Assembly (NCBI RefSeq): GCF_963665355.1
Contig: NZ_OY762229.1
Coordinates: 930,001 to 994,000, forward strand
DNA from: an uncultured Desulfobacter sp.
GTDB lineage: Bacteria; Desulfobacterota; Desulfobacteria; Desulfobacterales; Desulfobacteraceae
Length of the DNA stretch: 64,000 bases
Direction: 5' to 3'
Shown: positions 10,466 through 19,072 of the stretch, one piece after another
Numbering within the stretch: the stretch's first letter is position 1
How the letters are laid out: each line of letters begins with the position of its first letter
Translations under genes and position numbers: made by a program
The notes under the pieces: generated by a model
The model's database searches: none
Told to the model about the DNA's origin: nothing
The model's input: the letters and a program-made list of their open reading frames with translations, nothing else

Positions 10466-11263
10466 ATGACCCCCGACGATTTTTTACAAATAGAAAAACA
10501 GTTTTATGCCTATACCATGCCCTTTGTTGACAGGGCCGAAGATCCCTACCCGTTTGTGCTCAAACAGGAGCACACGACCCGGGTCTGCAGGGCCATGGAA
10601 ATGCTTTGCGCATCCCTTGGTCTCGACGGCCCGACAACTGTCCGGGCCTGTGCTGCTGCCATGGTTCATGATATGGGCCGGTTTCCCCAGTTTGCTGTTT
10701 TTCATACCTATTCGGATGCCCGATCCAAAAATCATGCCGCCCTGAGCTGCCGGGAAATAGTGCGCAGCAACATTCTTTCCCGATTATCCGTTACAGACAG
10801 GCAGCTGATTTTACGGGCCGTGGCCCTGCATAACCGCCCCCGGCTTTCCTCAAATCTTGGGCGTGATTTAGATCTTCTGGCCCGCCTGCTCAGGGATGCC
10901 GACAAGATGGATATTTTTTATGTGATGAAAGACCATTATCTGAATCTGGAGTTAAGTCACAGCTTTATTACCCATGATCTGCACGATGACGGCAAAATAC
11001 CGGAAAAGGTTGCTCTATCCCTTCTTGAAACACGCCAAAATAGTTTAAGACATGTCAACACGCTCAATGGCATGAGGATCTTCCAGGCCGGGATGGTTTA
11101 TGATTTGAATTTTCCGGCTGCCGCCGCCGCCATACTGGAACTGGACGTTATTCCGGTTCTGCTGGGCGGCATCCCTTCTTCAGATCTGATTGCCCGGCTG
11201 GAGCAGGCGCTTTTGGCTCACCTGAGATCTCTTGCGGCATCCGGGACTCGGGCGTTTAGTTAA
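10466..11263 (+). CDS. HD-domain metal-dependent phosphohydrolase
   Basis: A 265-residue protein with an HD-superfamily metal site: His36, His68-Asp69 (MVHDMGRFPQF), further His at 90 and 122, and Asp144/Asp146 (RDADKMD). The substrate cannot be told from sequence. It follows the DUF368 gene after 55 bases on the same strand and may be co-transcribed. Its stop codon overlaps the convergent hslO stop by 8 bases. Confidence 0.75.
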   Translation: MTPDDFLQIEKQFYAYTMPFVDRAEDPYPFVLKQEHTTRVCRAMEMLCASLGLDGPTTVRACAAAMVHDMGRFPQFAVFHTYSDARSKNHAALSCREIVRSNILSRLSVTDRQLILRAVALHNRPRLSSNLGRDLDLLARLLRDADKMDIFYVMKDHYLNLELSHSFITHDLHDDGKIPEKVALSLLETRQNSLRHVNTLNGMRIFQAGMVYDLNFPAAAAAILELDVIPVLLGGIPSSDLIARLEQALLAHLRSLAASGTRAFS

Positions 11264-12188
11264 AAACGTTGGCTAATTCTTCTTTACTGAACCCATAGAC
11301 TGAATTGCAGTGATGGCATCTGAGCTCCAAGGGGAAGGGACCGTTGGCCAGGATGTCGGTACGGTCTTCTCCGGGCAGCTGCTTGAGGTAGTCTGCCATT
11401 CTCTCCTTTGAGCAACGGCAGTAAAACTCAACCCGGGAACTGCCCAGAGGTCTGGGGGACAAGTCGGCAAAAGCGGTTTCGATGACGGACTCCGGTGTAT
11501 GGTCGGTTTGATCGAAGGCGAAACAGTGGCCTAACGTGTCAATTTTCCGGATCATGGCTTCGGCCCGGGCAACATTCTCTGGCTGTGCACCCGGCAGTGC
11601 CTGCAGAAAGATACCGCCGGCACCGGTAACGTTTTCATTGTCATCAAAAGCCACGCTCAGAGTGAAGCCGGAAGGAATCTGTTCCGAAGTCAGAAAGTAT
11701 TCAGCCAGGTCTTCGGCAATGGACCCGTGGACCAGGGCAATCTGGCCGGTGTAGGGTCGGTTGGCATCCTCTATGTATCGGGTTACCGACAAAAAACCTG
11801 CCCCGTAAAGGGTGGAGAGCCATTTGATTTTTTCGGGATTTTCCACTTCTATGGGGTTGGCCTTTAAATACCCCCGGATCTCTCCAAAGGCATTGGCCTC
11901 CACATCAAGGCCCTTTATGGGGCCGGAACACTGGATATTCATTGCAATTCGGTCCCGTCCCTTCAAGGGCGCGCTCAACAGGGCGGCTGCAATGTATGCC
12001 TGGCCCAGGACCAGGGTTTCCAAAGGGCCAAGATCATGGTTTGCCTGCATCTCTTTGACCATCCGGGTGGCATGTACCACCACCCCTTTGATCTGGTCAT
12101 CCGCCATGAAGAACCGGTACATCCGTTCATTGGCCGAGGCCTGGAACTGGGCTTTTACATCATGATTAAATATATCTTTTTTTATCAT
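11256..12188 (-). CDS. hslO: Hsp33 redox-regulated chaperone
   Basis: A 310-residue Hsp33. The C-terminal zinc redox switch has the family arrangement: CRC (in VEFYCRCSKERM), about 30 residues, then CHHC (ELRCHHCNSVYGF). On oxidation the four cysteines release zinc and activate holdase activity, protecting an anaerobe from disulfide stress. It is divergent from the cobalamin operon and converges with the HD gene. Confidence 0.93.
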   Translation of the reverse strand: MIKKDIFNHDVKAQFQASANERMYRFFMADDQIKGVVVHATRMVKEMQANHDLGPLETLVLGQAYIAAALLSAPLKGRDRIAMNIQCSGPIKGLDVEANAFGEIRGYLKANPIEVENPEKIKWLSTLYGAGFLSVTRYIEDANRPYTGQIALVHGSIAEDLAEYFLTSEQIPSGFTLSVAFDDNENVTGAGGIFLQALPGAQPENVARAEAMIRKIDTLGHCFAFDQTDHTPESVIETAFADLSPRPLGSSRVEFYCRCSKERMADYLKQLPGEDRTDILANGPFPLELRCHHCNSVYGFSKEELANVFN

Positions 12189-12275
12189 TTTCTAATTCCC
12201 AAAAGTCATTAATGCCAGGGTATTATAAGGCCTGATTTATAAATGTAAACCGTTGCGGATTAATCAAGTCCGTCC

Positions 12276-12304
12276 TTGACACAGGTATTTTATTGGGCGA
12301 TTAT
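12276..12304 (+). promoter_or_regulatory. promoter of the cobalamin operon
   Basis: TTGACA at 12276-12281, a 17-base spacer and GATTAT at 12299-12304 (four of six matches to the -10 consensus). It lies immediately ahead of the cobalamin riboswitch, which is where its promoter is expected. Confidence 0.6.
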
Positions 12305-12310
12305 GGGCCC

Positions 12311-12510
12311 GTGTTGAGGTGCCCGTTGGGGCCTAACAGGGAATTCCGTTAGAATCGGAAGCGGTCCCGCCGCTGTAACCGGGGACAAAACCTGCACATA
12401 GCCACTGTTCGTTTCAGTTTCAAGGCGAATGGGAAGGCGCAGGCGTTTGGATGATCCGGGAGCCAGAAGACCTGCCTGAACAGATGACCTGCGTTGTGCG
12501 GAGGGAGCCG
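12311..12510 (+). promoter_or_regulatory. cobalamin (B12) riboswitch
   Basis: An adenosylcobalamin aptamer. Conserved blocks in order are GGTGCCCGT, AACAGGGAA, GCGGTCCCGCCGCTGTAA, GCCACTGT and the B12 box AGCCAGAAGACCTGCCT at about 12461-12477. It precedes a 12-bp hairpin with a T tract and then cbiK. Ligand binding should favour that terminator and turn off the downstream cobalt-chelation, transport and corrin genes. The ends are approximate. Confidence 0.93.
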
Positions 12511-12553
12511 CTGATGTTGCCATAACCAAATACAGGGCCAAGAAAACTGGGTG

Positions 12554-12596
12554 CAGCCCTTCAAGTCATAACAGGCTTGAAGGGCTGTTTTGTTTT
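12554..12596 (+). terminator. riboswitch expression-platform terminator
   Basis: Perfect 12-bp stem (CAGCCCTTCAAG at 12554-12565 with CTTGAAGGGCTG at 12576-12587), 10-base loop and TTTTGTTTT tail. It lies between the aptamer and the cbiK ribosome-binding site, so it is the likely off-state structure. Confidence 0.88.
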
Positions 12597-12667
12597 GGGC
12601 GCGCTGGGGGTTCCGGACGGCTTACAACGCATTTTTCTTAAATCCAGGAAGATAAGGAGAAAGTTGT

Positions 12668-13540
12668 ATGAGAAAGTTGATTTCTGCGGCAGTCGTGTTG
12701 GCCATGGTGTTGTGTGCAGCAAATGTTTACGCCCACAAGGAAGCAAGACCGATGAAAAAAGGCATTCTTCTGGTGGCGTTCGGTACCAGTGAGGCCTCGG
12801 CAAAGGTCTCTTTTCAAAACATTGAGGCAAAAGTGAAAAAGGCGTTTCCCGGCGTTGATGTATTCTGGGCCTATACCTCCCATATCATCCGCCATAAACT
12901 GGCCAAGCAGGGTGAAAATATTCTTTCCCCGGCCGAAGCCCTGGCCAAAATGATGGATGAAGGGTACACCCATGTGGCGGTTCAATCCCTTCACACCATA
13001 CCGGGGGAAGAGTACCATGAACTGACCATGACCGTGAATGGTTTCAAGGCCATGCCCGGTGGGTTTGACAAGCTCATCCTGGGCTTTCCCATGCTGGGTG
13101 CCCAGGACACGGTTGCCAGGGCTGTGGATGCCGTCATCGCCACGCTGCCCGGGGCGCGTAAGGCCAATGAACCTGTTGTGCTCATGGGTCACGGCACCCA
13201 CCATCCGGGAAATATTTACTACTCTGCCATGAACTGGCAGCTTCAGCAAAAAGATCCCAACATCATCATGGGCACCGTGGAAGGGTATCCTGAACTTTCA
13301 GATGTAATTGCCTGGCTTACGGCAAAAAAAGCCAAAAAAATCTGGGTGATGCCGTTTATGTCGGTTGCCGGTGATCATGCCAAAAATGATATGGCCGGCG
13401 ACGAGGAAGACTCCTGGAAATCCCAGCTTACCAAAGCGGGATTCTTGTGTGAGACCGTGCTTAAAGGTACGGCTGAATATGATGAATTTGCCGACATCTG
13501 GGTGGGGCAGCTGGCAAAGGCAATGGCCCATTTCAAGTAA
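12668..13540 (+). CDS. cbiK: exported sirohydrochlorin cobaltochelatase CbiK
   Basis: Inserts cobalt into sirohydrochlorin, the entry step of the anaerobic B12 pathway. The 290-residue protein carries a clear signal peptide (MRKLISAAVVLAMVLCAANVYA, cleavage near residue 22), so it is a periplasmic CbiK-P form as known from Desulfovibrio. Metal-site candidates are the HTIPGEEYHE stretch (His109, Glu114/115, His117) and GHGTHH (His175-His179). An AGGAGAAAGTTGT site precedes the ATG. It is the first gene after the riboswitch. Why a chelatase for a cytoplasmic pathway is exported remains unclear; the adjoining ABC transporter may return product or import metal. Confidence 0.92.
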   Translation: MRKLISAAVVLAMVLCAANVYAHKEARPMKKGILLVAFGTSEASAKVSFQNIEAKVKKAFPGVDVFWAYTSHIIRHKLAKQGENILSPAEALAKMMDEGYTHVAVQSLHTIPGEEYHELTMTVNGFKAMPGGFDKLILGFPMLGAQDTVARAVDAVIATLPGARKANEPVVLMGHGTHHPGNIYYSAMNWQLQQKDPNIIMGTVEGYPELSDVIAWLTAKKAKKIWVMPFMSVAGDHAKNDMAGDEEDSWKSQLTKAGFLCETVLKGTAEYDEFADIWVGQLAKAMAHFK

Positions 13541-13567
13541 GAAAAGCTGAAAGGAAGTTTATTAACG

Positions 13568-14605
13568 TTGCCGGCTGTAACAGGCATAAAAAGTTCCCCC
13601 GCCCGGGTGACGATAGGTCTTGGCTTGCTGCTGGGCGGGGTCATTGTTTTGTCTGCGGCCATGGGCGTGGTTCATCTGTCTTTTGTACAGGTGGTGGTCG
13701 TGATCTGGGAACAACTTTCGGGACGGCAGCCCGCGGACGCCCTGGCTTCGGCCATTATCTGGGATGTTCGTCTCCCCAGGATTTTTACGGCCGCCATTGT
13801 GGGGGCCGGGCTCTCTGTTTCCGGGGTGGTGTTCCAGGGGATTTTGAGAAATCCCCTGGCAGATCCCTATACCCTGGGTATTTCAGCAGGGGCTGCCTTT
13901 GGGGCCTGCGTGGCCTTTCTTTTCAACATGAGCTTCTTTCCGGGGTTGAGTGTGGGTTTGTGCGCCTTTGCCGGTGCCGTTATGACTTTGGTTGTGGTGC
14001 TGTATCTGTCCGGCGGCACTGCCGGCGGGTATTCGTCCAACAATTTGATTCTTTCGGGGATTATCGTTGCCGCCATTCTTTCAGCCGGGATCAGTTTTTT
14101 AAAATATGCGGCTGACGAACGGGTTTCGGTCATTATTTTCTGGCTTTTGGGCAGTTTTGTCTCCAGGACCTGGATGGATGTGGGGATCTCATTTATCTTT
14201 GTTGGCATTGGCACCGCGGTGTGTCTGTGTTTTGGCCGGGACTTGAACCTCATGGCTTTAGGCGACAGGACCGCCGCCTCCCTTGGTGTGGATGTAAAAA
14301 AATCCCGTCTGATTCTTTTGGCCACCGCGTCCCTCATGGCGGCAGTGTGCGTGTCCGTGTCCGGCATTATCGGGTTTGTGGGGCTTTTAGTGCCCCATAT
14401 GATGCGCGGTGTCCTAGGCGCGGACAACCAGTGGCTGATGCCGGTGTCCCTTCTGGCAGGGGCGGTGCTGCTGCTGGGTGCGGACACCTTTACCCGGGCT
14501 GTCCTGCCCTGGGAACTGCCCATTGGGGTGCTCACGGCATTGATCGGGGGGCCTTTTTTTTGTTATGTGTTTAAACGGCAGTTTTCCGGAACACAAAAGT
14601 TCTAA
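13568..14605 (+). CDS. FecCD/BtuC-type ABC transporter permease
   Basis: A 345-residue membrane permease of the siderophore/B12/heme importer class with about ten hydrophobic helices and the conserved PLADPYTLGISAGAAFG and GLLVPHMMR phrases. It begins with TTG after a GAAAGGAAG site and sits 27 bases after cbiK. With the next two genes it forms a complete importer (permease, ATPase, binding protein) controlled by the B12 riboswitch, so the cargo is probably a corrinoid, a tetrapyrrole or a cobalt complex. Confidence 0.88.
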   Translation: MPAVTGIKSSPARVTIGLGLLLGGVIVLSAAMGVVHLSFVQVVVVIWEQLSGRQPADALASAIIWDVRLPRIFTAAIVGAGLSVSGVVFQGILRNPLADPYTLGISAGAAFGACVAFLFNMSFFPGLSVGLCAFAGAVMTLVVVLYLSGGTAGGYSSNNLILSGIIVAAILSAGISFLKYAADERVSVIIFWLLGSFVSRTWMDVGISFIFVGIGTAVCLCFGRDLNLMALGDRTAASLGVDVKKSRLILLATASLMAAVCVSVSGIIGFVGLLVPHMMRGVLGADNQWLMPVSLLAGAVLLLGADTFTRAVLPWELPIGVLTALIGGPFFCYVFKRQFSGTQKF

Positions 14606-14610
14606 AGCCC

Positions 14611-15381
14611 ATGGGATACACATTAAAGGATATCTGGTTTTCCTATGAAAACCGGCCCATTTTTTCAGGCATCAGCCTTGAAATTCAGACCGGTTGTTTC
14701 CATGGTGTGCTTGGCCCCAACGGCAGTGGAAAAACCACCCTGCTTGATTTGATCACAGGGCATTTAAAACCGGGAAAAGGCAGTATCATTATGGATGATC
14801 GGCCTCTGGCTGGGTTGAGCGCCAACGAACTGGCAAAACAATGTGCGCTGGTGCCCCAGGATTTCCAGGTGAACTTTCCTTTTACCGTGTATCAGGTGGT
14901 GATGATGGGCCGGTATCCCCATCTGGGCCGGTTCAGTGCCCCGGATGCAAAGGACCGGGACCTGGTTGACCAGGCCATGGCTGCCACGGGGATCCATGAT
15001 TTTTCCCAGCGCCTGGTTACGGAACTGTCCGGCGGGGAGCGTCAGCGGGTGGTGTTTGCCCGGGCCCTGGCCCAGGACGCCGCCTGCCTGATTCTGGACG
15101 AGGCCACCTCCAATCTGGACATCCGCCATACCCTGGCGCTGATGGCTCTGGCTGCGGACAGGGTGAAAAATAAGGGGCTCACGGTCATCAGTGTCATGCA
15201 GGATATCAATCTGGCCGCCCGGTTCTGCAAATTTCTGCTCTTTTTAAAAAATGGTCGGGTCCAAGCCCATGGGACGGTGGATGAGGTGTTAACCGAATCG
15301 GTAATTCATAAGGTCTTTCAAGTATCGTCCAGGGTCTATTACGATGAACGCATCAATTGCAAACAGGTGGTCTTTTTATAG
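14611..15381 (+). CDS. ABC transporter ATP-binding protein (FecE/BtuD type)
   Basis: A 256-residue ATPase with Walker A GPNGSGKTT (35-43), signature LSGGERQ (139-145), Walker B ILDEA (161-165) and the Q-loop VPQDF. It starts 5 bases after the permease gene and its stop codon shares one base with the start of the binding-protein gene, so the three are translationally coupled. Confidence 0.92.
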   Translation: MGYTLKDIWFSYENRPIFSGISLEIQTGCFHGVLGPNGSGKTTLLDLITGHLKPGKGSIIMDDRPLAGLSANELAKQCALVPQDFQVNFPFTVYQVVMMGRYPHLGRFSAPDAKDRDLVDQAMAATGIHDFSQRLVTELSGGERQRVVFARALAQDAACLILDEATSNLDIRHTLALMALAADRVKNKGLTVISVMQDINLAARFCKFLLFLKNGRVQAHGTVDEVLTESVIHKVFQVSSRVYYDERINCKQVVFL

Positions 15382-16304
15382 TGAAAATTAAAAATTTGAT
15401 CATGGTCATATTTTTTTCAGTTGTTCCGGCCTTGGCCGTGCCGGTGCCAAGCCATGCCGGAAATGCGGTTACCGATGCTGCGGGGCGCAGCATTCAGGTT
15501 GATGCACCCTTTACCCGGATTATCAGCCTGTACGGCGCCCATACTCTGAATTTGAAGACCCTTGGGCTTAACGATGAAATCATCGGGGTTTGTCCCATGG
15601 ACGAGTGGGCGGGCAAACCGGAATACTCCTACCATGACGGACTTGAAAAGTTTCTGGCTGCCCGGCCGGACCTGGTTTTGATCCGGCCCATGATCGACCG
15701 GGCCTATGCTGCGCTGGTCAAGGGCCTGGAAAAAGCAGGTATTGTTGTTGTCTCCCTTCAGCCCGGCAGTCTGGACGAAATGTTTGATTACTGGGTGGTT
15801 CTGGGTACCCTGACCGGCAAAGGTGACCGGGCACGGCAGATGATCGCCTCATTCAAGGATGAAGTTGCAAAAATTGGGACCCTGACCCGTGCGCTTCCCA
15901 ATAAAAAGCGGGTCTATTTTGAGGCCATTCATTCCCGGATGAAAACCTTTACACCCGGCTCCATGGCCATCTTTGCCCTGGAAACAGCAGGCGGGGTGAA
16001 CCTTGCCCGGGACGCGTCGTCCGTCAGGGGCACCAATATCGCCTTTTACGGCAAGGAACGCATTTTATCCCATGCCCATGAGATTGATGTCTATCTTGCC
16101 CAGAAAGGCACCATGAACCAGCCCACCCTGGAGATGATTAAAGATGAGCCAGGGTTTAATGTGATCCGGGCGGTAAAGGAAAATCAGATCTTTATTGTGG
16201 ATGAAAAAATCGTATCCCGTCCCACCATGGATCTGCTCAAGGGCATTCACACCATTGCAGAGATTCTTTATCCCGGGCTGCTTGACAAAGGCGCTGCCCA
16301 ATGA
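15381..16304 (+). CDS. ABC transporter substrate-binding protein (BtuF/FepB class)
   Basis: A periplasmic binding protein of about 307 residues. The GTG at 15381 is preferred because it overlaps the ATPase stop by one base and gives a clean signal peptide (KIKNLIMVIFFSVVPALAV, cleavage near SHAG). The mature part has the class III pattern: an N-terminal DAAGRSIQVDAPFTRIISL and a RPDLVLIRPM phrase. It belongs to the cobalamin-regulated importer. Ligand not determinable from sequence; heme, corrinoid or cobalt chelate are all possible. Confidence 0.87.
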   Translation: MKIKNLIMVIFFSVVPALAVPVPSHAGNAVTDAAGRSIQVDAPFTRIISLYGAHTLNLKTLGLNDEIIGVCPMDEWAGKPEYSYHDGLEKFLAARPDLVLIRPMIDRAYAALVKGLEKAGIVVVSLQPGSLDEMFDYWVVLGTLTGKGDRARQMIASFKDEVAKIGTLTRALPNKKRVYFEAIHSRMKTFTPGSMAIFALETAGGVNLARDASSVRGTNIAFYGKERILSHAHEIDVYLAQKGTMNQPTLEMIKDEPGFNVIRAVKENQIFIVDEKIVSRPTMDLLKGIHTIAEILYPGLLDKGAAQ

Positions 16305-17701
16305 GGGGGATCGTGGTGGCAGGAACGCACTCCGGGTGCGGAAAAACCACCATAACCCTGGGGCTGATGGCGGCATTCCGGCGCCGGGGACTGCGTGTGG
16401 CACCCTTTAAGACAGGTCCTGATTTCATTGATCCGGGGCACCACACCGCCATCACAGGCGTTGCCGGCCGGAATCTCGATGGGTGGATGCTGGAAAAACA
16501 GACAAACCTGGAGATTTTTAAACAAAACACGCGCCAGGCCGACATTGCCGTGGTGGAAGGGGTGATGGGGCTGTTTGACGGGTATGACGGAAAAAGCGAG
16601 GCCGGTTCCACGGCCCAGCTGGCCAAATGGCTGGACCTTCCCGTGCTGCTGGTGGTGGATGCCCGGAGCATGGCCCGGAGCGCAGGAGCCCTGGTCCAGG
16701 GGTTTGAAAACTTTGACCCGGATCTTAAATTTGCAGGGGTTGTGTTCAACAGGGTGGGCAGCCCCGTCCATCTGGACTACCTGACCCAGGCCCTGGAGGG
16801 CAATGTAAAGATGCCGTGCCTGGGCGGGGTGGGCCGCAATCAGGACATTGAAATCCCTTCCCGGCATCTGGGCCTTGTCACCAGCCACGATCATGGCCTT
16901 TCACGCAAGATGAAAAATGACCTGGCTGATCTGGTGGAAAGCGCCATGGATCTTGATGCGCTGCTGGACTCACTGCCGTTTCGCCCCATATACACCCCCG
17001 CATACACCCCCGCATACACATTGACAGCTTCGAAAAAGATAAAATCGTTCGTACGCATCGCCGTGGCCAGGGATGCGGCCTTTTGTTTTTATTATCCTGA
17101 AAATATTGAACTGCTGGAACAGGCCGGTGCACATATTATTTATTTTTCGCCCCTTGCAGATCCCGGTCTTCCGGACAACATAGACGGCCTGTATTTGGGG
17201 GGCGGATACCCTGAACTGCATGCCGCAACTCTTACTCACAATACCGGATTCAGACAGGCTGTTTTTTGGGCAAGTCAAAACGGGATGCCCATTTATGCCG
17301 AATGCGGTGGATTCATGGCCCTGTGCCGCACCCTGGAGGACTTAAGCGGACAATGCCATGACATGGTGGGCTGTTTTGGATTTACCTGCCGCATGTCCAA
17401 AACCTTGCGGGCTTTGGGATATCGGGAAATCACCTTGAACCGGGACACGATCCTGGGGGCTGCGGGTGTTACAGCCCGGGGGCATGAGTTCCATTACTCC
17501 GGTCTGGATGACCATATGGAAAAAAGCGTTTATAATGCCAGTGACCGGACCGGCAGCATGCGTGCCGTGCCGGGATTTGCAGTCAACCGGACCCTTGGCA
17601 GCTATCTGCACCTGCACTTTAAAAGCAACCCGGACGTGCCCCGAAATTTTGTACAGGCGTGTTTTCAATATCAAAGTGAAAGGAAATTCCCAGAAAAATG
17701 A
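16301..17701 (+). CDS. cbiA: cobyrinate a,c-diamide synthase
   Basis: Amidates the a and c side chains of (cobyrinate) using glutamine and ATP. The N-terminus has the P-loop GTHSGCGKT (8-16) followed by PFKTGPDFIDPGHH; the C-terminal half is a class I glutamine amidotransferase with the nucleophile in YAECGG (Cys335). 466 residues is normal. The start overlaps the preceding stop by four bases (ATGA). A small odd feature is a tandem YTPA repeat at about residues 229-239 in the inter-domain linker, encoded by a near-perfect 12-base DNA repeat. Confidence 0.94.
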   Translation: MRGIVVAGTHSGCGKTTITLGLMAAFRRRGLRVAPFKTGPDFIDPGHHTAITGVAGRNLDGWMLEKQTNLEIFKQNTRQADIAVVEGVMGLFDGYDGKSEAGSTAQLAKWLDLPVLLVVDARSMARSAGALVQGFENFDPDLKFAGVVFNRVGSPVHLDYLTQALEGNVKMPCLGGVGRNQDIEIPSRHLGLVTSHDHGLSRKMKNDLADLVESAMDLDALLDSLPFRPIYTPAYTPAYTLTASKKIKSFVRIAVARDAAFCFYYPENIELLEQAGAHIIYFSPLADPGLPDNIDGLYLGGGYPELHAATLTHNTGFRQAVFWASQNGMPIYAECGGFMALCRTLEDLSGQCHDMVGCFGFTCRMSKTLRALGYREITLNRDTILGAAGVTARGHEFHYSGLDDHMEKSVYNASDRTGSMRAVPGFAVNRTLGSYLHLHFKSNPDVPRNFVQACFQYQSERKFPEK

Positions 17702-18330
17702 AGCCCCATGAAATTGAAGCAAAAAGTTTTGCCATCATTGACCAGGAGGCCGGTCCCCACAATTTTGCCCCGGATGAATGGACCATTGTGCGCCGCATGA
17801 TTCATACCACAGCGGATTTTGAATACATGGAGATGACCAGGTTCTCCGGGGATGCCGTGGCCGCAGGCATCAAAGCCATCCGCAACGGGTTCACCGTAAT
17901 CACGGACACCAATATGGCAAAGGCCGGTATCCGCAAAGGACCTTTGGCGGCTTTTGGCGGCCGTTGTGAATGCCTTATGGCGGATCCCCAGGTGGCGGCG
18001 GAAGCCAAAAAACGAGGGGTGACCAAGGCCCATGTGGCTGTGGAACACGCCAGATTCATGATGAAAAACGGTATTTATGTGGTGGGTAATGCCCCCACGG
18101 CTTTGCTTCGACTGCTGGATATGATAAATAAGAGACAGGCTGAGCCGGCCCTTGTTGTGGGACTTCCCGTGGGATTCGTCAATGCGGCGGAATCCAAGGC
18201 AGACCTGATGAAAACCGGCATTCCATATATTTCAAATGTAGGTCGCAAAGGTGGTTCCAATGTGGCGGCTAGTGTGATTAATGCGTTGGCTTTAATTGCA
18301 GGAGAGAAGATTGCCGGTGAAAGGAGGTAA
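17698..18330 (+). CDS. cbiC: cobalt-precorrin-8 methylmutase
   Basis: Moves the C11 methyl group to C12 in the corrin ring. Diagnostic phrases are RMIHTTADFEYM with the catalytic-type His36, VGNAPTALLRLLD and VGLPVGFVNAAESK. 210 residues is standard. ATGA overlap with cbiA and a 1-base gap to the cbiL start show tight coupling within the operon. Confidence 0.95.
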   Translation: MKPHEIEAKSFAIIDQEAGPHNFAPDEWTIVRRMIHTTADFEYMEMTRFSGDAVAAGIKAIRNGFTVITDTNMAKAGIRKGPLAAFGGRCECLMADPQVAAEAKKRGVTKAHVAVEHARFMMKNGIYVVGNAPTALLRLLDMINKRQAEPALVVGLPVGFVNAAESKADLMKTGIPYISNVGRKGGSNVAASVINALALIAGEKIAGERR

Positions 18331-18331
18331 A

Positions 18332-19072
18332 ATGGCCCAGGGCATTTTGTACGGCATCGGTGTGGGGCCCGGAGACCCGGATTTCATCACCTTGAAAGCC
18401 GTTAGAATTTTAAGCCAGGTGGATATTGTGTTTGCCGCCTCCTCTGCCAGAAACACTCACAGCCAGGCGGTGGAGATCGCCAAACCCCATTTAAAGGCCG
18501 GTGTGCCCATTCAAATGATTTCCTTTCCCATGATACGGGACAAGAAGGCCATGGAGGCAGCGTGGCAGGATAATGCCAGAACCGTCATCAAGGTACTGGA
18601 ACAAGGTAAGAATGCGGCTTTCATCACCCTTGGGGATTGTCTGACCTACTCCACCTACGGGTATGTGCTTAAACATATCCAGAAACTTGCCCCGCACATT
18701 GAAATCTGCTCCATCCCGGGCATCACTTCCTACCAGGCGGCCGCAGCCCGCATCAACACGCCTCTGGTGGAAGGAGAGGAATCCATGATGCTTGTATCCG
18801 GGGTCACGGGCGGGGACAAGTTCCGCAAGCTCAGTGACCGTGCAGACAATGTGGTTTTTCTTAAAGCGTATAGAAATGCCCATGACATCACAAAGGCCCT
18901 GGATGAGGCCGGAATGGCCGACAAGAGCGTGGGGATTGTCAGGTGCGGGCTTGAAGGCGAACAGATTATCAGCGATATGGATGTGTTTCAGAAGAAAAAA
19001 CCAGATTACTGGACCCTGATCATATCTAAGAAAAGCGGGCTTTGTGTCCAAGACAAGAAAGAAACAGAATAA
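18332..19072 (+). CDS. cbiL: cobalt-precorrin-2 C20-methyltransferase
   Basis: SAM-dependent methylation of cobalt-factor II at C20. The protein (246 residues from this start) begins GILYGIGVGPGDPDFITLKA, the glycine-rich N-terminus of the precorrin methylase family, and has GITSYQAAAARINTPL and LGDCLTYSTYGY later. The ATG at 18332 was chosen because AAAGGAGG precedes it and it falls right after the cbiC stop; an upstream in-frame TTG would only add an untypical tail. Bases 18404-18469 recur in the decayed duplicate at 25075-25140. Confidence 0.93.
   Translation: MAQGILYGIGVGPGDPDFITLKAVRILSQVDIVFAASSARNTHSQAVEIAKPHLKAGVPIQMISFPMIRDKKAMEAAWQDNARTVIKVLEQGKNAAFITLGDCLTYSTYGYVLKHIQKLAPHIEICSIPGITSYQAAAARINTPLVEGEESMMLVSGVTGGDKFRKLSDRADNVVFLKAYRNAHDITKALDEAGMADKSVGIVRCGLEGEQIISDMDVFQKKKPDYWTLIISKKSGLCVQDKKETE

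Noticed and set aside
16987-17020. The tandem 12-base repeat in cbiA as a regulatory element
   Set aside because: It is in frame and encodes YTPA units in the linker between domains; a simple coding microrepeat explains it.
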